Below are positions 55,549-64,000 of a stretch of 64,000 nt of DNA, piece by piece. The notes below the pieces were generated by a model. It searched no databases. It saw only the letters and a program-made list of their open reading frames with translations, and was not told where the DNA came from. The DNA lies in contig CP144143.1 in assembly GCA_028485475.2 (NCBI GenBank), forward strand, positions 3,224,001-3,288,000. Direction: 5' to 3'. The position numbers and the translations under genes were made by a program. This DNA is from Chitinophagaceae bacterium C216 (lineage in GTDB: Bacteria > Bacteroidota > Bacteroidia > Chitinophagales > Chitinophagaceae). Numbering within the stretch: position 1 is the first letter of the stretch; every line of letters begins with the position of its first letter.

Positions 55549-56514
55549 ATGAGCACCTCCGATGCCAAAAGGTTTGACCGTCTGACTTCGATTCTGATAC
55601 AACTTCAATCGAAACGGGTGGTAAAAGCCGCCGATATAGCCGAGCGCTTTCAAGTGAGCTTGCGCACAGTGTATCGAGATATTAAAGCCCTTGAACAAGC
55701 AGGAATACCCATTTACGGAGAAGCTAGCAAAGGCTACTCGATAATGGAAGGCTACCGCCTGCCTCCGGTAATGTTTAGCGAAGAAGAAGCTTTTTCGCTG
55801 CTTACCGCCGAGAAAATGATGGACCGATTTGCCGATGCATCGTCCGCGAAACAATTTAAAGCTGCTATGTATAAAATAAGAGCAGTATTGCGGTACAAAG
55901 AAAAAGATCGTCTCGAAGCGGTAGAAAACAGTATTAAAGTGCTACCCAACGATTATATTCCTAAAACCAAGGACGATCTGTATATACAGCGGTTGCTAAA
56001 AACTATTGCCGACAAACAAGTAATTAAAATAGGCTATACCAAGGCTGATGCAGAAACCTATACCAATAGGACATTGGAGCCCATAGGCATTTATTATCAC
56101 GGTAATTACTGGTATCTGGTGGCTTTTTGCAGACTGCGCAACGATTATCGCACTTTCCGAACCGACCGCATCAGCTATCTGAATGTAACCGATGAGGTAT
56201 TTCATGCCTCCCATCCCACACTAGATAGTTTTATCAACAAACTCAAAAAGGAAAAAGAACTGGAGAAAGTAGTGATTGAAGTGGATACATCAATTCTGAA
56301 ATATCTGGGGGATCAGAAATATTATTTGGGTTTCCTAAATCAGGAGATTAATGGTGATATTACACGGATGACTTATCTTACCAGCTCCTTAGAAAATTTT
56401 GCCCGATATTTTATGATGATAGGCGAATTTGCCACCATTGTAGAGCCACAAAGCTTAAAAGATATATTAGTGAGAAATTTAAAAAATATAGAAAAAAGAT
56501 TACAATGCTCTTAA
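55549..56514 (+). CDS. WYL-domain transcriptional regulator
   Basis: From the ATG at 55549 the protein is 321 residues; an ATG 27 bases upstream adds LFKLYFYS, which does not look like the family start. The N-terminal HTH_11 domain reads RFDRLTSILIQLQSKRVVKAADIAERFQVSLRTVYRDIKALEQAGIPIY. The WYL domain reads IGIYYHGNYWYLVAFCRLRNDYRTFRTDRIS, and a C-terminal WCX-like part follows. WYL regulators bind nucleic-acid ligands or small molecules and control DNA-damage or defence genes in some bacteria. Its target is unknown; no defence genes are adjacent. Confidence 0.9.
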   Translation: MSTSDAKRFDRLTSILIQLQSKRVVKAADIAERFQVSLRTVYRDIKALEQAGIPIYGEASKGYSIMEGYRLPPVMFSEEEAFSLLTAEKMMDRFADASSAKQFKAAMYKIRAVLRYKEKDRLEAVENSIKVLPNDYIPKTKDDLYIQRLLKTIADKQVIKIGYTKADAETYTNRTLEPIGIYYHGNYWYLVAFCRLRNDYRTFRTDRISYLNVTDEVFHASHPTLDSFINKLKKEKELEKVVIEVDTSILKYLGDQKYYLGFLNQEINGDITRMTYLTSSLENFARYFMMIGEFATIVEPQSLKDILVRNLKNIEKRLQCS

Positions 56515-56573
56515 TTGTTGACAGGGTGCTGTCATAACCTCTTCGTTACTTAGTGTAATAAAAATTTAAACTT

Positions 56574-57071
56574 ATGAAGCATCTGCCAATTTTTGCTCGC
56601 GAATTCGAAAATGAAGTATTAATCACCCGAAAGTTTTTAAGTATCCTTCCGGAAGAAAAATTCGACTGGAAACCACATCCTAAAAGCATGTCTTTAAGAG
56701 ACTTAGCTACACATATAGCAGAGCTGCCCTCATGGATTGTCTCCGTCTTTGATACTACGGAGCTTGATTTTACCGCAGCTGGGAATGCTCCTGCCCCGCT
56801 TACAACCCTCGATTCGTTATTGAGTTTTTACGAAAATAACGTCGCTCAAGCTCGAGCTTATTTAAATAATCCGGAAAATGAGTCCAAGTTGCAAGATTAC
56901 TGGGTTTTACGTACGGGTTCAACCATTCACAGCAATCAGCCCAAAGCAGAAGTTATTCGAATGTGTTTTAACCAAACCGTACATCATCGGGCACAGCTGG
57001 GAGTATTTCTCAGGTTATTAAATATTCCCATTCCCGGTACTTATGGTCCCAGTGCAGATGAACTATACTAA
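56574..57071 (+). CDS. DinB family protein
   Basis: This 165-residue protein is a four-helix DinB/YfiT-like protein. The metal-binding His residues are in LATHIAELPSW and in NQTVHHRAQLGVFLRLL, the usual DinB spacing. It is probably a metal-dependent thiol transferase (bacillithiol or mycothiol S-transferase-like), but the substrate is unknown. It follows the WYL regulator by 59 bases in the same direction and may be its target, which is inference. Confidence 0.85.
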   Translation: MKHLPIFAREFENEVLITRKFLSILPEEKFDWKPHPKSMSLRDLATHIAELPSWIVSVFDTTELDFTAAGNAPAPLTTLDSLLSFYENNVAQARAYLNNPENESKLQDYWVLRTGSTIHSNQPKAEVIRMCFNQTVHHRAQLGVFLRLLNIPIPGTYGPSADELY

Positions 57072-57094
57072 CCTTCTGCATCAATTGATATAAT

Positions 57095-57125
57095 AAAAAA
57101 GCCCGTCGATTTACGACGAGCTTTT
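57095..57125. terminator. Terminator-like hairpin between dinB-like gene and sdhB
   Basis: An A run then GCCCGTCG pairs with CGACGAGC (one mismatch) around an ATTTA loop, followed by TTTT. It lies between convergent genes. Confidence 0.65.
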
Positions 57126-57143
57126 AGCTATAATAAGTTTCTA

Positions 57144-57917
57144 TTAATCCATCTTTTCATCTACATTCACAGCAGCACGTAAATATTCTCTATTCAATCT
57201 TCCGATATTGGTAATCTTGATTTCTTTCGGACATACGGCTTCGCAAGCTCTGGTATTGGTACAAGCACCGAATCCTTCCTTATCCATTTGTGCCACCATG
57301 TTTAATGCACGCATTTCTCTTTCGGGGTCACCTTGAGGCAGCAATGCCAGGTGAGAGATTTTCGCCGATACAAACAGCATGGCCGAAGCGTTTTTACATG
57401 CTGCTACGCAAGCGCCACAACCGATACAGGTAGCTGCAGCGAAAGCCTTATCTGCATTTTCTTTCGGTATAGGAATCACATTCCCATCTACCGTAACTCC
57501 GGTATTTACCGATATATAACCTCCTGCCTGTATGATACGATCAAAGGCTGATCTGTCCACAATCAAATCCTTTACTACAGGAAATGCATTCGCACGCCAG
57601 GGCTCTACTACAATAGTATCGCCATCTTTGAAAGCACGCATATGCAGCTGACAGGTAGTAGTACCGTGCCAGGGACCATGCGGGCGTCCATTGATATACA
57701 TGGAGCACATACCACAAATCCCTTCCCGACAGTCGTGGTCAAATGCAATAGGCTCTTTACCCTCTTTCACCAACTGCTCATTCAGCACATCAAACATTTC
57801 CAAGAAAGACATTTCCGAGGAAATATTTTTTACATGATAGGTTTCAAAACCACCCTTGCTATTTGCATCCTTTTGTTTCCACACCTTCAAGGTGAGGTTC
57901 ATAGTATAATGTTCCAT
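57144..57917 (-). CDS. sdhB: Succinate dehydrogenase / fumarate reductase iron-sulfur subunit
   Basis: This 257-residue subunit has the Cys motifs of three clusters: CREGICGMC with the later Cys in TTTCQLH for [2Fe-2S], [13 protein letters not shown] for [4Fe-4S], and [15 protein letters not shown] for [3Fe-4S]. It passes electrons between SdhA and the cytochrome b subunit. It is the last gene of sdhC-sdhA-sdhB on the minus strand, 102 bases after sdhA. The sequence fits the type B, Bacteroidota-style complex that can act as succinate:menaquinone reductase or fumarate reductase. Confidence 0.95.
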   Translation of the reverse strand: MEHYTMNLTLKVWKQKDANSKGGFETYHVKNISSEMSFLEMFDVLNEQLVKEGKEPIAFDHDCREGICGMCSMYINGRPHGPWHGTTTCQLHMRAFKDGDTIVVEPWRANAFPVVKDLIVDRSAFDRIIQAGGYISVNTGVTVDGNVIPIPKENADKAFAAATCIGCGACVAACKNASAMLFVSAKISHLALLPQGDPEREMRALNMVAQMDKEGFGACTNTRACEAVCPKEIKITNIGRLNREYLRAAVNVDEKMD

Positions 57918-58019
57918 CTTTAATTAGTTAATTTCAAACTTTGAAGAACTGAACCTTTTGTCAATTCTCAAATAAATACCACGATCTACGAACAAGTAAA
58001 TATCAATGGTTACAATGAA

Positions 58020-59999
58020 CTATTTATAATTACGCTGGCTAGGCTTAATCACTTCGTACACTAGGTCTTCTTTATGAAGCTCCCAATTGCTTTCGCTGAT
58101 ATATTGCCATGCAGCTACATACATGAATTCGTCATCATGTCTCAAAGCTTCCCCGTCCTCGGTCTGGCTTTCTTCACGGAAGTGACCACCACAGCTTTCT
58201 CTACGGTTTAATGCATCAATACACATCAGTTCTGCCAGTTCCAAAAAGTCCGATACCCGATTAGCTTTGTCCAGCTCCGGATTCATTTCATAGATGCCTC
58301 CCGGAATGCGCACATGTTTCCAAAACTCTTCTCTCAGTTGTCTTATTTCCCGGATTGCTTCTTGTAGTCCTTGCTCATTACGTGCCATGCCGCACTTATC
58401 CCACATAATTTTACCCAGACGTTTGTGGAAGCTTTCTACAGACTGAGTACCCTTCACATTCATCAGGCGCTGGATACGCTCGTTCACGGCAGCTTCGGCT
58501 TCAATAAAAGCCTTATCAGTAGTAGGAATGGGCTTCACGGAAATTTCATTAGCCAGATAGTTACCCAAAGTATATGGTAACACAAAGTACCCATCAGCTA
58601 AGCCCTGCATTAATGCGGATGCTCCCAGACGGTTGGCTCCGTGATCACTAAAGTTACACTCACCAATTGCGTATAAGCCCTGCACCGTAGTCATCAGCTC
58701 ATAATCCACCCAAAGACCTCCCATGGTATAGTGAACGGCAGGATAAATACGCATAGGTACTTCGTAAGGATTTTCGCCGGTAATCTTTTCATACATATCA
58801 AAAAGGTTACCGTACTCCTCTTTCACCACTTCTTTACCCAAACGCACCAAAGTTTCTTCATCGGGATTTTGAATACCACGCTTATTAGCTTCGGCACGGC
58901 CGTATTTATTGATGAGATTGTATCTAAAATCAAGATATACAGCCTGCTTGGTGGTACCTACTCCGTAACCGGCGTCACAACGTTCTTTCGCTGCACGGCT
59001 GGCCACATCGCGAGGTACTAAGTTTCCGAACGCTGGATATCTTCTTTCCAGATAGTAATCTCTTTCTTCTTCCGGAATATCATTAGGCTTACGGGTATCA
59101 TTGGGATTTTTTGGAACCCAGATGCGTCCGTCGTTTCTAAGCGATTCAGACATCAAAGTCAGTTTACTTTGATGATCTCCTGAAACCGGAATACAAGTTG
59201 GGTGTATTTGAGTGAAACAAGGATTGGCAAAGAAAGCACCTCTTTTATGTGCTCTCCATGCAGCAGTTACGTTACTTCCCATGGCGTTGGTAGACAGGTA
59301 AAATACGTTACCATATCCACCTGTAGCCAGTACTACAGCATGGCCAAAGAATCTTTCAAGTTGTCCGGTTACCAGATTACGAGCTATGATACCGCGGGCT
59401 TTACCATCGATGATCACCACATCCAGCATTTCGTGTCGGCTATACATCTGCACATTGCCCAATGCCACCTGACGTTGTAAGGCCTGGTAGGCACCTAATA
59501 ACAACTGCTGACCTGTTTGTCCCGCAGCATAAAAAGTTCTTTTTACTTGTACACCACCGAAAGAGCGGTTGTTCAACAATCCACCATATTCGCGTGCAAA
59601 AGGTACCCCTTGCGCCACGCATTGGTCGATAATATTCACGCTCACTTCGGCCAGACGATGTACGTTGGCCTCACGCGCACGGTAATCGCCTCCTTTGATA
59701 GTATCGTAGAACAGACGGAAAACAGAATCTCCATCATTCTGATAATTTTTGGCGGCGTTGATACCACCCTGCGCCGCAATCGAGTGCGCGCGACGAGGAG
59801 AATCCTGAAAACAGAAAGCCTTCACACGATACCCCTGCTCACCCAAGCTGGCTGCTGCAGAAGCACCTGCCAAACCTGTACCCACAACAATTACTTCCAG
59901 CTTTCTTTTATTGGCCGGGTTCACTAACTTACAATGGCTTTTGTAATTGCTCCATTTTTCTTCCAGCTTGCCCGCCGGTATTTTAGAATCAAGCTTCAT
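58020..59999 (-). CDS. sdhA: Succinate dehydrogenase / fumarate reductase flavoprotein subunit
   Basis: This 659-residue flavoprotein has the FAD-binding N-terminus [23 protein letters not shown], the His that carries covalent FAD in [14 protein letters not shown], the substrate/FAD segment [22 protein letters not shown] and the C-terminal [17 protein letters not shown] segment. It oxidises succinate to fumarate or the reverse. It lies 111 bases after sdhC and is co-transcribed. Length is typical of the Bacteroidota type (about 640-660). Confidence 0.95.
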   Translation of the reverse strand: MKLDSKIPAGKLEEKWSNYKSHCKLVNPANKRKLEVIVVGTGLAGASAAASLGEQGYRVKAFCFQDSPRRAHSIAAQGGINAAKNYQNDGDSVFRLFYDTIKGGDYRAREANVHRLAEVSVNIIDQCVAQGVPFAREYGGLLNNRSFGGVQVKRTFYAAGQTGQQLLLGAYQALQRQVALGNVQMYSRHEMLDVVIIDGKARGIIARNLVTGQLERFFGHAVVLATGGYGNVFYLSTNAMGSNVTAAWRAHKRGAFFANPCFTQIHPTCIPVSGDHQSKLTLMSESLRNDGRIWVPKNPNDTRKPNDIPEEERDYYLERRYPAFGNLVPRDVASRAAKERCDAGYGVGTTKQAVYLDFRYNLINKYGRAEANKRGIQNPDEETLVRLGKEVVKEEYGNLFDMYEKITGENPYEVPMRIYPAVHYTMGGLWVDYELMTTVQGLYAIGECNFSDHGANRLGASALMQGLADGYFVLPYTLGNYLANEISVKPIPTTDKAFIEAEAAVNERIQRLMNVKGTQSVESFHKRLGKIMWDKCGMARNEQGLQEAIREIRQLREEFWKHVRIPGGIYEMNPELDKANRVSDFLELAELMCIDALNRRESCGGHFREESQTEDGEALRHDDEFMYVAAWQYISESNWELHKEDLVYEVIKPSQRNYK

Positions 60000-60110
60000 T
60001 CAATTACGATTTATGATCCGAGATCTGTGAATTCGTATTTATCTCTTCTTATAAGGTCAGCTTCCGTGTAATAACTTACACTTAGCTGTAGTTCTATTAC
60101 AAATAACTGC

Positions 60111-60836
60111 TTAGCTAATCCACCCTGCCATAAAACTGATGGGCATCATAATGAATGCACCACAGATAATAATGGCAAAAATCCACCCTGCAACAGTCAA
60201 CAAATTAATATAACGCTGATTGGTTACACCAAACGTGCGAAAAGCGCTCTGAATACCATGAACTAGGTGCCAGAACAAGGCGATAACCCCGATGATGTAA
60301 ATAATGCTAATAACAGGGAAGCTGGTAAACTTATACGCCATTTCAGCGTACAGATTGTGAAACTCTTTAGCACCTTCGGCGCCTGCAGGCACAATCTGAT
60401 TCGTAGCCAGATCTATATATACAGGCTCCAGCCCTCCAAAACGGGAAGGTATCCAGAAGTCTGTAAGGTGTACCACCAGAAAAATCAGAATAATAGAACC
60501 TAAAATTCCCATGGCTCTGCTATACCACTTACTACCTCTGTTGCCCAGTTTTATAGCGTAACCTATTTTACGTTTGCTGCGATTTTGTACTTCCAGTACT
60601 AATCCCTGTATAATATGTAAAAGGAAAAATACAAAAAGACCAATCTCTAAGATACGAGGAACGATGCTAGCACCCATGAAGTGAGCAGCCTTGTTAAACA
60701 TCACCCCACCGTCATTAGCCCATATACAGGCATTTAAACCGGCATGTACTACCAAAAAGGCCACTAAAAAAAGCCCCGAACCGGCCATTATAATTTTCTT
60801 TCCTACGCTCGAAGTAAAAATTTGGGACCACTTCAT
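60111..60836 (-). CDS. sdhC: Succinate dehydrogenase cytochrome b subunit
   Basis: This 241-residue membrane protein has five hydrophobic helices (about residues 13-33, 60-78, 108-126, 165-190 and 210-230), as in type B succinate:quinone oxidoreductases with one large cytochrome b subunit. The His residues that bind heme are probably those in VVHAGLNACIW, HIIQGLVLEVQN, LVVHLTDFWI and HLVHGIQSAFRTFG. It anchors SdhA/SdhB and reduces menaquinone. It is the first gene of the operon and has a good promoter. Confidence 0.92.
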   Translation of the reverse strand: MKWSQIFTSSVGKKIIMAGSGLFLVAFLVVHAGLNACIWANDGGVMFNKAAHFMGASIVPRILEIGLFVFFLLHIIQGLVLEVQNRSKRKIGYAIKLGNRGSKWYSRAMGILGSIILIFLVVHLTDFWIPSRFGGLEPVYIDLATNQIVPAGAEGAKEFHNLYAEMAYKFTSFPVISIIYIIGVIALFWHLVHGIQSAFRTFGVTNQRYINLLTVAGWIFAIIICGAFIMMPISFMAGWIS

Positions 60837-60864
60837 ATATGATTACTCTAAATTGTGAATGCCA

Positions 60865-60898
60865 CAAAAATAGCACAGAATTGTGAAAAGTTTACAAA
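60865..60898 (-). promoter_or_regulatory. Promoter of the sdhCAB operon
   Basis: On the minus strand TTTG (60895-60898) and TATTTTTG (60865-60872) are separated by 22 bases, a fair match to the Bacteroidota pattern. It lies 29 bases before the sdhC ATG. Confidence 0.6.
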
Positions 60899-60931
60899 AA
60901 TGTGACAAATCGGTATGAAAACGATTGAAGG

Positions 60932-61498
60932 CTACAGTGGTAGCCTTCGAGATAACTCATCATCTATCTTCTTAAAAAGATGATAGGGCTTGTATACGCG
61001 CCAGTTCTCAATGTTCATGAGTTCCACATATCGGTTGAGTCGCAACCTGTTGAAATCATATTGGGTCTGAATGGGCATATTCAGGCAAATAATCCACCCT
61101 TCTTGATCAGCTAACTCATCGTACAATTCTTCATAATACTCGCTATCACTACTGTGGAAGTTCATTACGTTTTCTACAATTAAAATGAACTTATAAATCC
61201 CCTCCTTCATAAATACTTCCAGCACCTTCCTCTTCAGTGTCATGATATCATTTTCTACAGCATCATTCCACTCACCTATCATTTCAATGATAACATACCC
61301 TTCATCGTAATCGGCCATCAATACCTTCAGATATAACGTATTGCTACCAAAATAATCCCATTGAGGATGTATATAATAATTATAGATAGTGGATGAATAT
61401 TCAAACTGAGAATGCTCTATACCGTAAAAGGGAGAACGTTCATCCTCTTCGCTCACATAAATGTGTTGCCAGTTATAATATGGTTCCAGATCGTGCAT
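60932..61498 (-). CDS. Conserved unknown protein beside sdhC
   Basis: From the ATG at 61496-61498 the protein is 188 residues; a TTG 30 bases upstream is less likely. It is rich in Tyr, Trp, Glu and Asp at the N-terminus (YYNWQHIY, EEDERSPFYG). A central part, VIIEMIGEWNDAVENDIMTLKRKVLEVF followed by YKFILIVENVMNF, alternates strand-helix-strand and looks STAS/SpoIIAA-like, which is inference. It has no signal or membrane segment. I recall similar proteins in Chitinophagaceae without assigned function. It lies upstream of sdhC on the same strand, 95 bases away. Confidence 0.7.
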   Translation of the reverse strand: MHDLEPYYNWQHIYVSEEDERSPFYGIEHSQFEYSSTIYNYYIHPQWDYFGSNTLYLKVLMADYDEGYVIIEMIGEWNDAVENDIMTLKRKVLEVFMKEGIYKFILIVENVMNFHSSDSEYYEELYDELADQEGWIICLNMPIQTQYDFNRLRLNRYVELMNIENWRVYKPYHLFKKIDDELSRRLPL

Positions 61499-61562
61499 TT
61501 GTAGGGCAAAGTAAATCCATTTACACAAATCTTGATGAACTTACCAACTTTTAACAATATGG

Positions 61563-62867
61563 TTATTTTCTTTCTTCGAGTAGCCAAGATTTCAATGCTT
61601 CAAATTCAGGCTTCATCAATATTGATTTTTTAGGACGATGCATCATCTCTTCTAAAACGGCAGGCACCTCAACATCTTTTCCGGTAGCCTCCTTTACAGC
61701 ATCGGGGAATTTTACCGGATGGGCTGTTTCCAGTATAAAGCCTCTTTCTGTAGAATGGTTCTCAAGATAGCGTTCCAATGCGAGATATGCTACTGCACCA
61801 TGCGGCTCTAATGTATATTGATACTTTTCAGCCACTATTTTGATAGTAGCTAGTGTCTCCGCATCTGTGATAGTATATGCAGATAAGTTGTTCTTGAGTT
61901 CGGGAAATTGTTTATTATAGAGCTCGATAATTCTTATAAAATTGCTTGGATTGCCTACATCCATGGCGTTGGATAAAGTAGGCGTAGTTTGCTTAGGCAC
62001 CAGCTCTTGTGTCTGCAAGTAGTGCGATACGATATCATTGACATTACAGGCCGCGATGAAGTGCCCCAAAGGTAATCCCGTTACTTTAGCCAGCATCCCC
62101 GCGCAGATATTTCCAAAGTTACCACTAGGCACACAAACCACAGGCGAAATAGATTTTTCTTTCCACTGCTTATACGCTAAGAAATAATAAATCTGTTGCG
62201 GTAACCAACGAGCTACATTTATAGAATTGGCCGAAGTAAGAAACTTTTGCTCATTGATTTCCTTATCGGCAAAAGCCTGCTTCACCATGCGCTGACAATC
62301 ATCAAAGCTGCCATCTACTTCCAGTGCCGTAATATTATTACCCAGTGTAGTGAGTTGCTTTTCCTGGACAGGGCTCACACGGCCTTTGGGATACAATATC
62401 ACCACATTCACATTCTCCACATTATAAAAGCCATTAGCCACGGCACCGCCGGTATCACCGGAGGTAGCTACCAGTACTGTTACTTCGCGATCCTCATTTC
62501 TTAAAAAATATCCCAAACAACGACTCATAAAACGGGCACCTACATCTTTAAAAGCAAGTGTAGGCCCATGAAATAACTCCAACGAAGCAATTTGGTCGTT
62601 GATGTTATTTAAAGGGATGGGAAAACTGATGGTTTCTTTTACAATTCTGTAAAGATTTTCATCATCGATGGAACCTGCCACATAGGGCTTCATTACTTCA
62701 AATGCAATATTAACATCTGCAATGCTTTCGATGTTTTTGATCAATGTCTCATTAACTCTAGGGAGTTTCTCAGGAAAATACAATCCTTTATCCGGAGCTT
62801 GTCCTTGTATGGCAGCATCTTTAAACGAAACAATCGGTGATTGCTGATTCAGGCTATAATAATTCAT
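61563..62867 (-). CDS. thrC: Threonine synthase
   Basis: This 434-residue PLP enzyme has the N-terminal YYSLNQQSPIVSFKDAAIQG start, the PLP Lys in PTLAFKDVGARFMSR, the phosphate-binding ATSGDTGGAVANGF loop and SGNFGNICAGMLAKVTG. It converts O-phosphohomoserine to threonine. Length and motifs fit the shorter bacterial type. It is the last gene of thrA-thrB-thrC on the minus strand, 59 bases after thrB. Confidence 0.95.
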   Translation of the reverse strand: MNYYSLNQQSPIVSFKDAAIQGQAPDKGLYFPEKLPRVNETLIKNIESIADVNIAFEVMKPYVAGSIDDENLYRIVKETISFPIPLNNINDQIASLELFHGPTLAFKDVGARFMSRCLGYFLRNEDREVTVLVATSGDTGGAVANGFYNVENVNVVILYPKGRVSPVQEKQLTTLGNNITALEVDGSFDDCQRMVKQAFADKEINEQKFLTSANSINVARWLPQQIYYFLAYKQWKEKSISPVVCVPSGNFGNICAGMLAKVTGLPLGHFIAACNVNDIVSHYLQTQELVPKQTTPTLSNAMDVGNPSNFIRIIELYNKQFPELKNNLSAYTITDAETLATIKIVAEKYQYTLEPHGAVAYLALERYLENHSTERGFILETAHPVKFPDAVKEATGKDVEVPAVLEEMMHRPKKSILMKPEFEALKSWLLEERK

Positions 62868-62926
62868 TTCAATTTACAATTGTAATAATACAAGATTCGT
62901 TATCGCTTTATAAGCACTTCATACTA

Positions 62927-63844
62927 TTAAGCAATTTCTTCTACACCGTTTTTGTTAATGGTGGTCACATACACATAGTTTTCAATACCGAGTCCATCGT
63001 ACACACTTTTCATGATCTCTCCTACCTTTTGTGCTGTAGCTTCTGCATCGCTTAACATAAATATAGACGGCCCCGAACCGGAGATACCTCCCCCCAGAGC
63101 ACCTGCTTCTTTACACTTTTGTTTTACTTCATCAAATGCGGGGATTAGAATACTACGCACCGGTTCTATAATTACATCCTCCATCGAACGACCGATTAAA
63201 TCCTTATCGTTACTCATAAAACCGGCTACCAGCCCAGCAATATTTCCCCATTGCTTAATAGCATCCTTCAGGTAAACCTGTTTCCGCAAAATCTGACGGG
63301 CATCGGATGTCCGCACTTCTATCTGTGGATGCACTACCGTTACATACAAATCAGGACTTGCCAATGGCACAATATCTAGCGGATGAATAGAGCGAATTAG
63401 CGTAATTCCACCCAAGATACAAGGAGTAATATTATCAGCATGCTTTACGCCGGTAGCCAGTTTTTCACCAATCATGGCTAGCTGTACCAGCTCATCACGC
63501 GAAAAAATGTTGCCCAGTAATTTATTTGCTCCTACTGCAGCACCGGCTGCACTAGCCGCACTAGATCCCAATCCACTACCGGGCTTTATGTGTTTTTCTA
63601 TGACAACCTTTATTCCTTTATTAATACCTGCCTTTTCCAAAGCAGCCAACAATACCACCCCAGCTACGTTATTCTCAGGATCGGTAGGTAAATTAAAATC
63701 GTCTCTGTTTTCAATCACTACACCCGGTGTATCAATAAGCTCAAACTCCATAATGTCGTAAGGCTTATCGAGAGCCAATCCTAGGATATCAAATCCACAT
63801 ACCAGGTTGGCTACTGTTCCGGGAGATTTTATCTTAATACTCAT
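62927..63844 (-). CDS. thrB: Homoserine kinase
   Basis: This 305-residue GHMP kinase has the N-terminal SPGTVANLVCGFDILGLAL, the ATP-binding motif PGSGLGSSAASAAGAAVGAN and the C-terminal GALGGGISGSGPSIFML. It phosphorylates homoserine for threonine synthesis. It lies 33 bases after thrA and before thrC, so the three form an operon. Confidence 0.95.
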   Translation of the reverse strand: MSIKIKSPGTVANLVCGFDILGLALDKPYDIMEFELIDTPGVVIENRDDFNLPTDPENNVAGVVLLAALEKAGINKGIKVVIEKHIKPGSGLGSSAASAAGAAVGANKLLGNIFSRDELVQLAMIGEKLATGVKHADNITPCILGGITLIRSIHPLDIVPLASPDLYVTVVHPQIEVRTSDARQILRKQVYLKDAIKQWGNIAGLVAGFMSNDKDLIGRSMEDVIIEPVRSILIPAFDEVKQKCKEAGALGGGISGSGPSIFMLSDAEATAQKVGEIMKSVYDGLGIENYVYVTTINKNGVEEIA

Positions 63845-63877
63845 AATTACTTCAGTTTACTACCAAAATTTAGGAGC

Positions 63878-64000
63878 TTATTGGGCCGCCCTTACTATAT
63901 CAGCAAATACGCCACTAGCAGTCACATCAGCACCGGCACCAGCGCCTTTAATTACTAATGGCTGCTCGGCGTAGCGGGAAGTATAGAACAGCACCACATT
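63878..64000 (-). CDS. thrA: Aspartokinase/homoserine dehydrogenase, C-terminal end (cut by window edge)
   Basis: Only the last 40 codons are in the window. They read VVLFYTSRYAEQPLVIKGAG then GAGADVTASGVFADIVRAAQ, which matches the end of homoserine dehydrogenase in bifunctional ThrA, including the GxGAGxxVTAxGVFAD motif near the NADPH site. The stop codon is at 63878-63880. It starts the threonine operon upstream of thrB. A stand-alone homoserine dehydrogenase cannot be ruled out, since the N-terminal kinase is outside the window. Confidence 0.85.
   Translation of the reverse strand, partial: NVVLFYTSRYAEQPLVIKGAGAGADVTASGVFADIVRAAQ

Noticed and set aside
1-64000. Mobile elements, prophage, CRISPR arrays, tRNA or rRNA genes
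   Set aside because: No transposase, integrase, spaced direct repeats or tRNA-like folds were seen on reading. A tRNA or CRISPR scan would confirm this.

Overview
The window is chromosomal DNA of a Bacteroidota bacterium, most likely of the Chitinophagia/Chitinophagaceae type. Several lines of sequence evidence agree. Genes start without clear Shine-Dalgarno sites, and many are preceded by the Bacteroidota -7 element TAnnTTTG. Glycyl-tRNA synthetase is the single-chain form. Succinate dehydrogenase has one five-helix cytochrome b subunit. Many families are typical of this phylum (DUF5683, DUF3810, DUF4856, DUF1835, TamB with DUF490, OmpL-like and PorT-like barrels). I saw no rRNA, tRNA, CRISPR array, prophage or insertion sequence. 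The window is almost entirely densely packed core genome.

Layout. 1-6.2 kb (minus): shikimate kinase (cut by the window edge), glutaryl-CoA dehydrogenase, a small membrane protein, glycyl-tRNA synthetase, accC, accB and efp. 6.5-12.5 kb: an OmpL-like porin, a GNAT acetyltransferase, fabH, ruvA, a carboxypeptidase-regulatory-like protein and mrp. 11.8-15 kb (minus): the conserved Bacteroidota set parA-parB-DUF5683-dapB. 15-19.7 kb (plus): a membrane-anchored metallophosphoesterase, a PorT-like barrel, and lon behind a long structured leader. 19.7-28.7 kb: ubiE/menG, a GntR regulator, engB, a DUF4856 lipoprotein, a short MutS-like ATPase, dihydroorotase, a Wzi/RemB-like barrel and an RDD protein. 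28.8-38.6 kb (minus): rpsA, a DUF3810 protein, an MgtC-family protein and a four-gene unit parE-DUF1835-DUF4260-parC. 39-44.9 kb: a small membrane protein, an ATP-grasp protein, a CCG-type Fe-S protein with a conserved unknown partner, ribBA, a frameshifted DUF1801 gene and a secreted EEP-family hydrolase. 44.9-55.4 kb: tamB, a 931-residue protease-like/propeller/barrel protein and valS. 55.5-64 kb: a WYL regulator, a DinB protein, the sdhC-sdhA-sdhB operon, an unknown protein, and the threonine operon thrA(partial)-thrB-thrC.

Pathways represented: aspartate-family amino acids (dapB, thrA, thrB, thrC), fatty acid initiation (accB, accC, fabH), riboflavin, pyrimidine and quinone synthesis, the respiratory chain (sdh), chromosome segregation and decatenation (parAB, parC/parE), translation (glyQS, valS, rpsA, efp, engB) and envelope biogenesis (tamB and several barrels).

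I found no clear new defence or mobile system. The points most worth a second look are: an EF-P whose loop carries Arg32 in an EarP-type context; a ~170-nt lon leader with stacked inverted repeats; a two-base frameshift that breaks a DUF1801 gene; a secreted HExxH/propeller/barrel protein; an uncharacterised protein with a GCSTDSS motif paired with a CCG Fe-S protein; and two unknown genes placed between the topoisomerase IV subunits. All functional calls rest on reading motifs by eye, with no database search.
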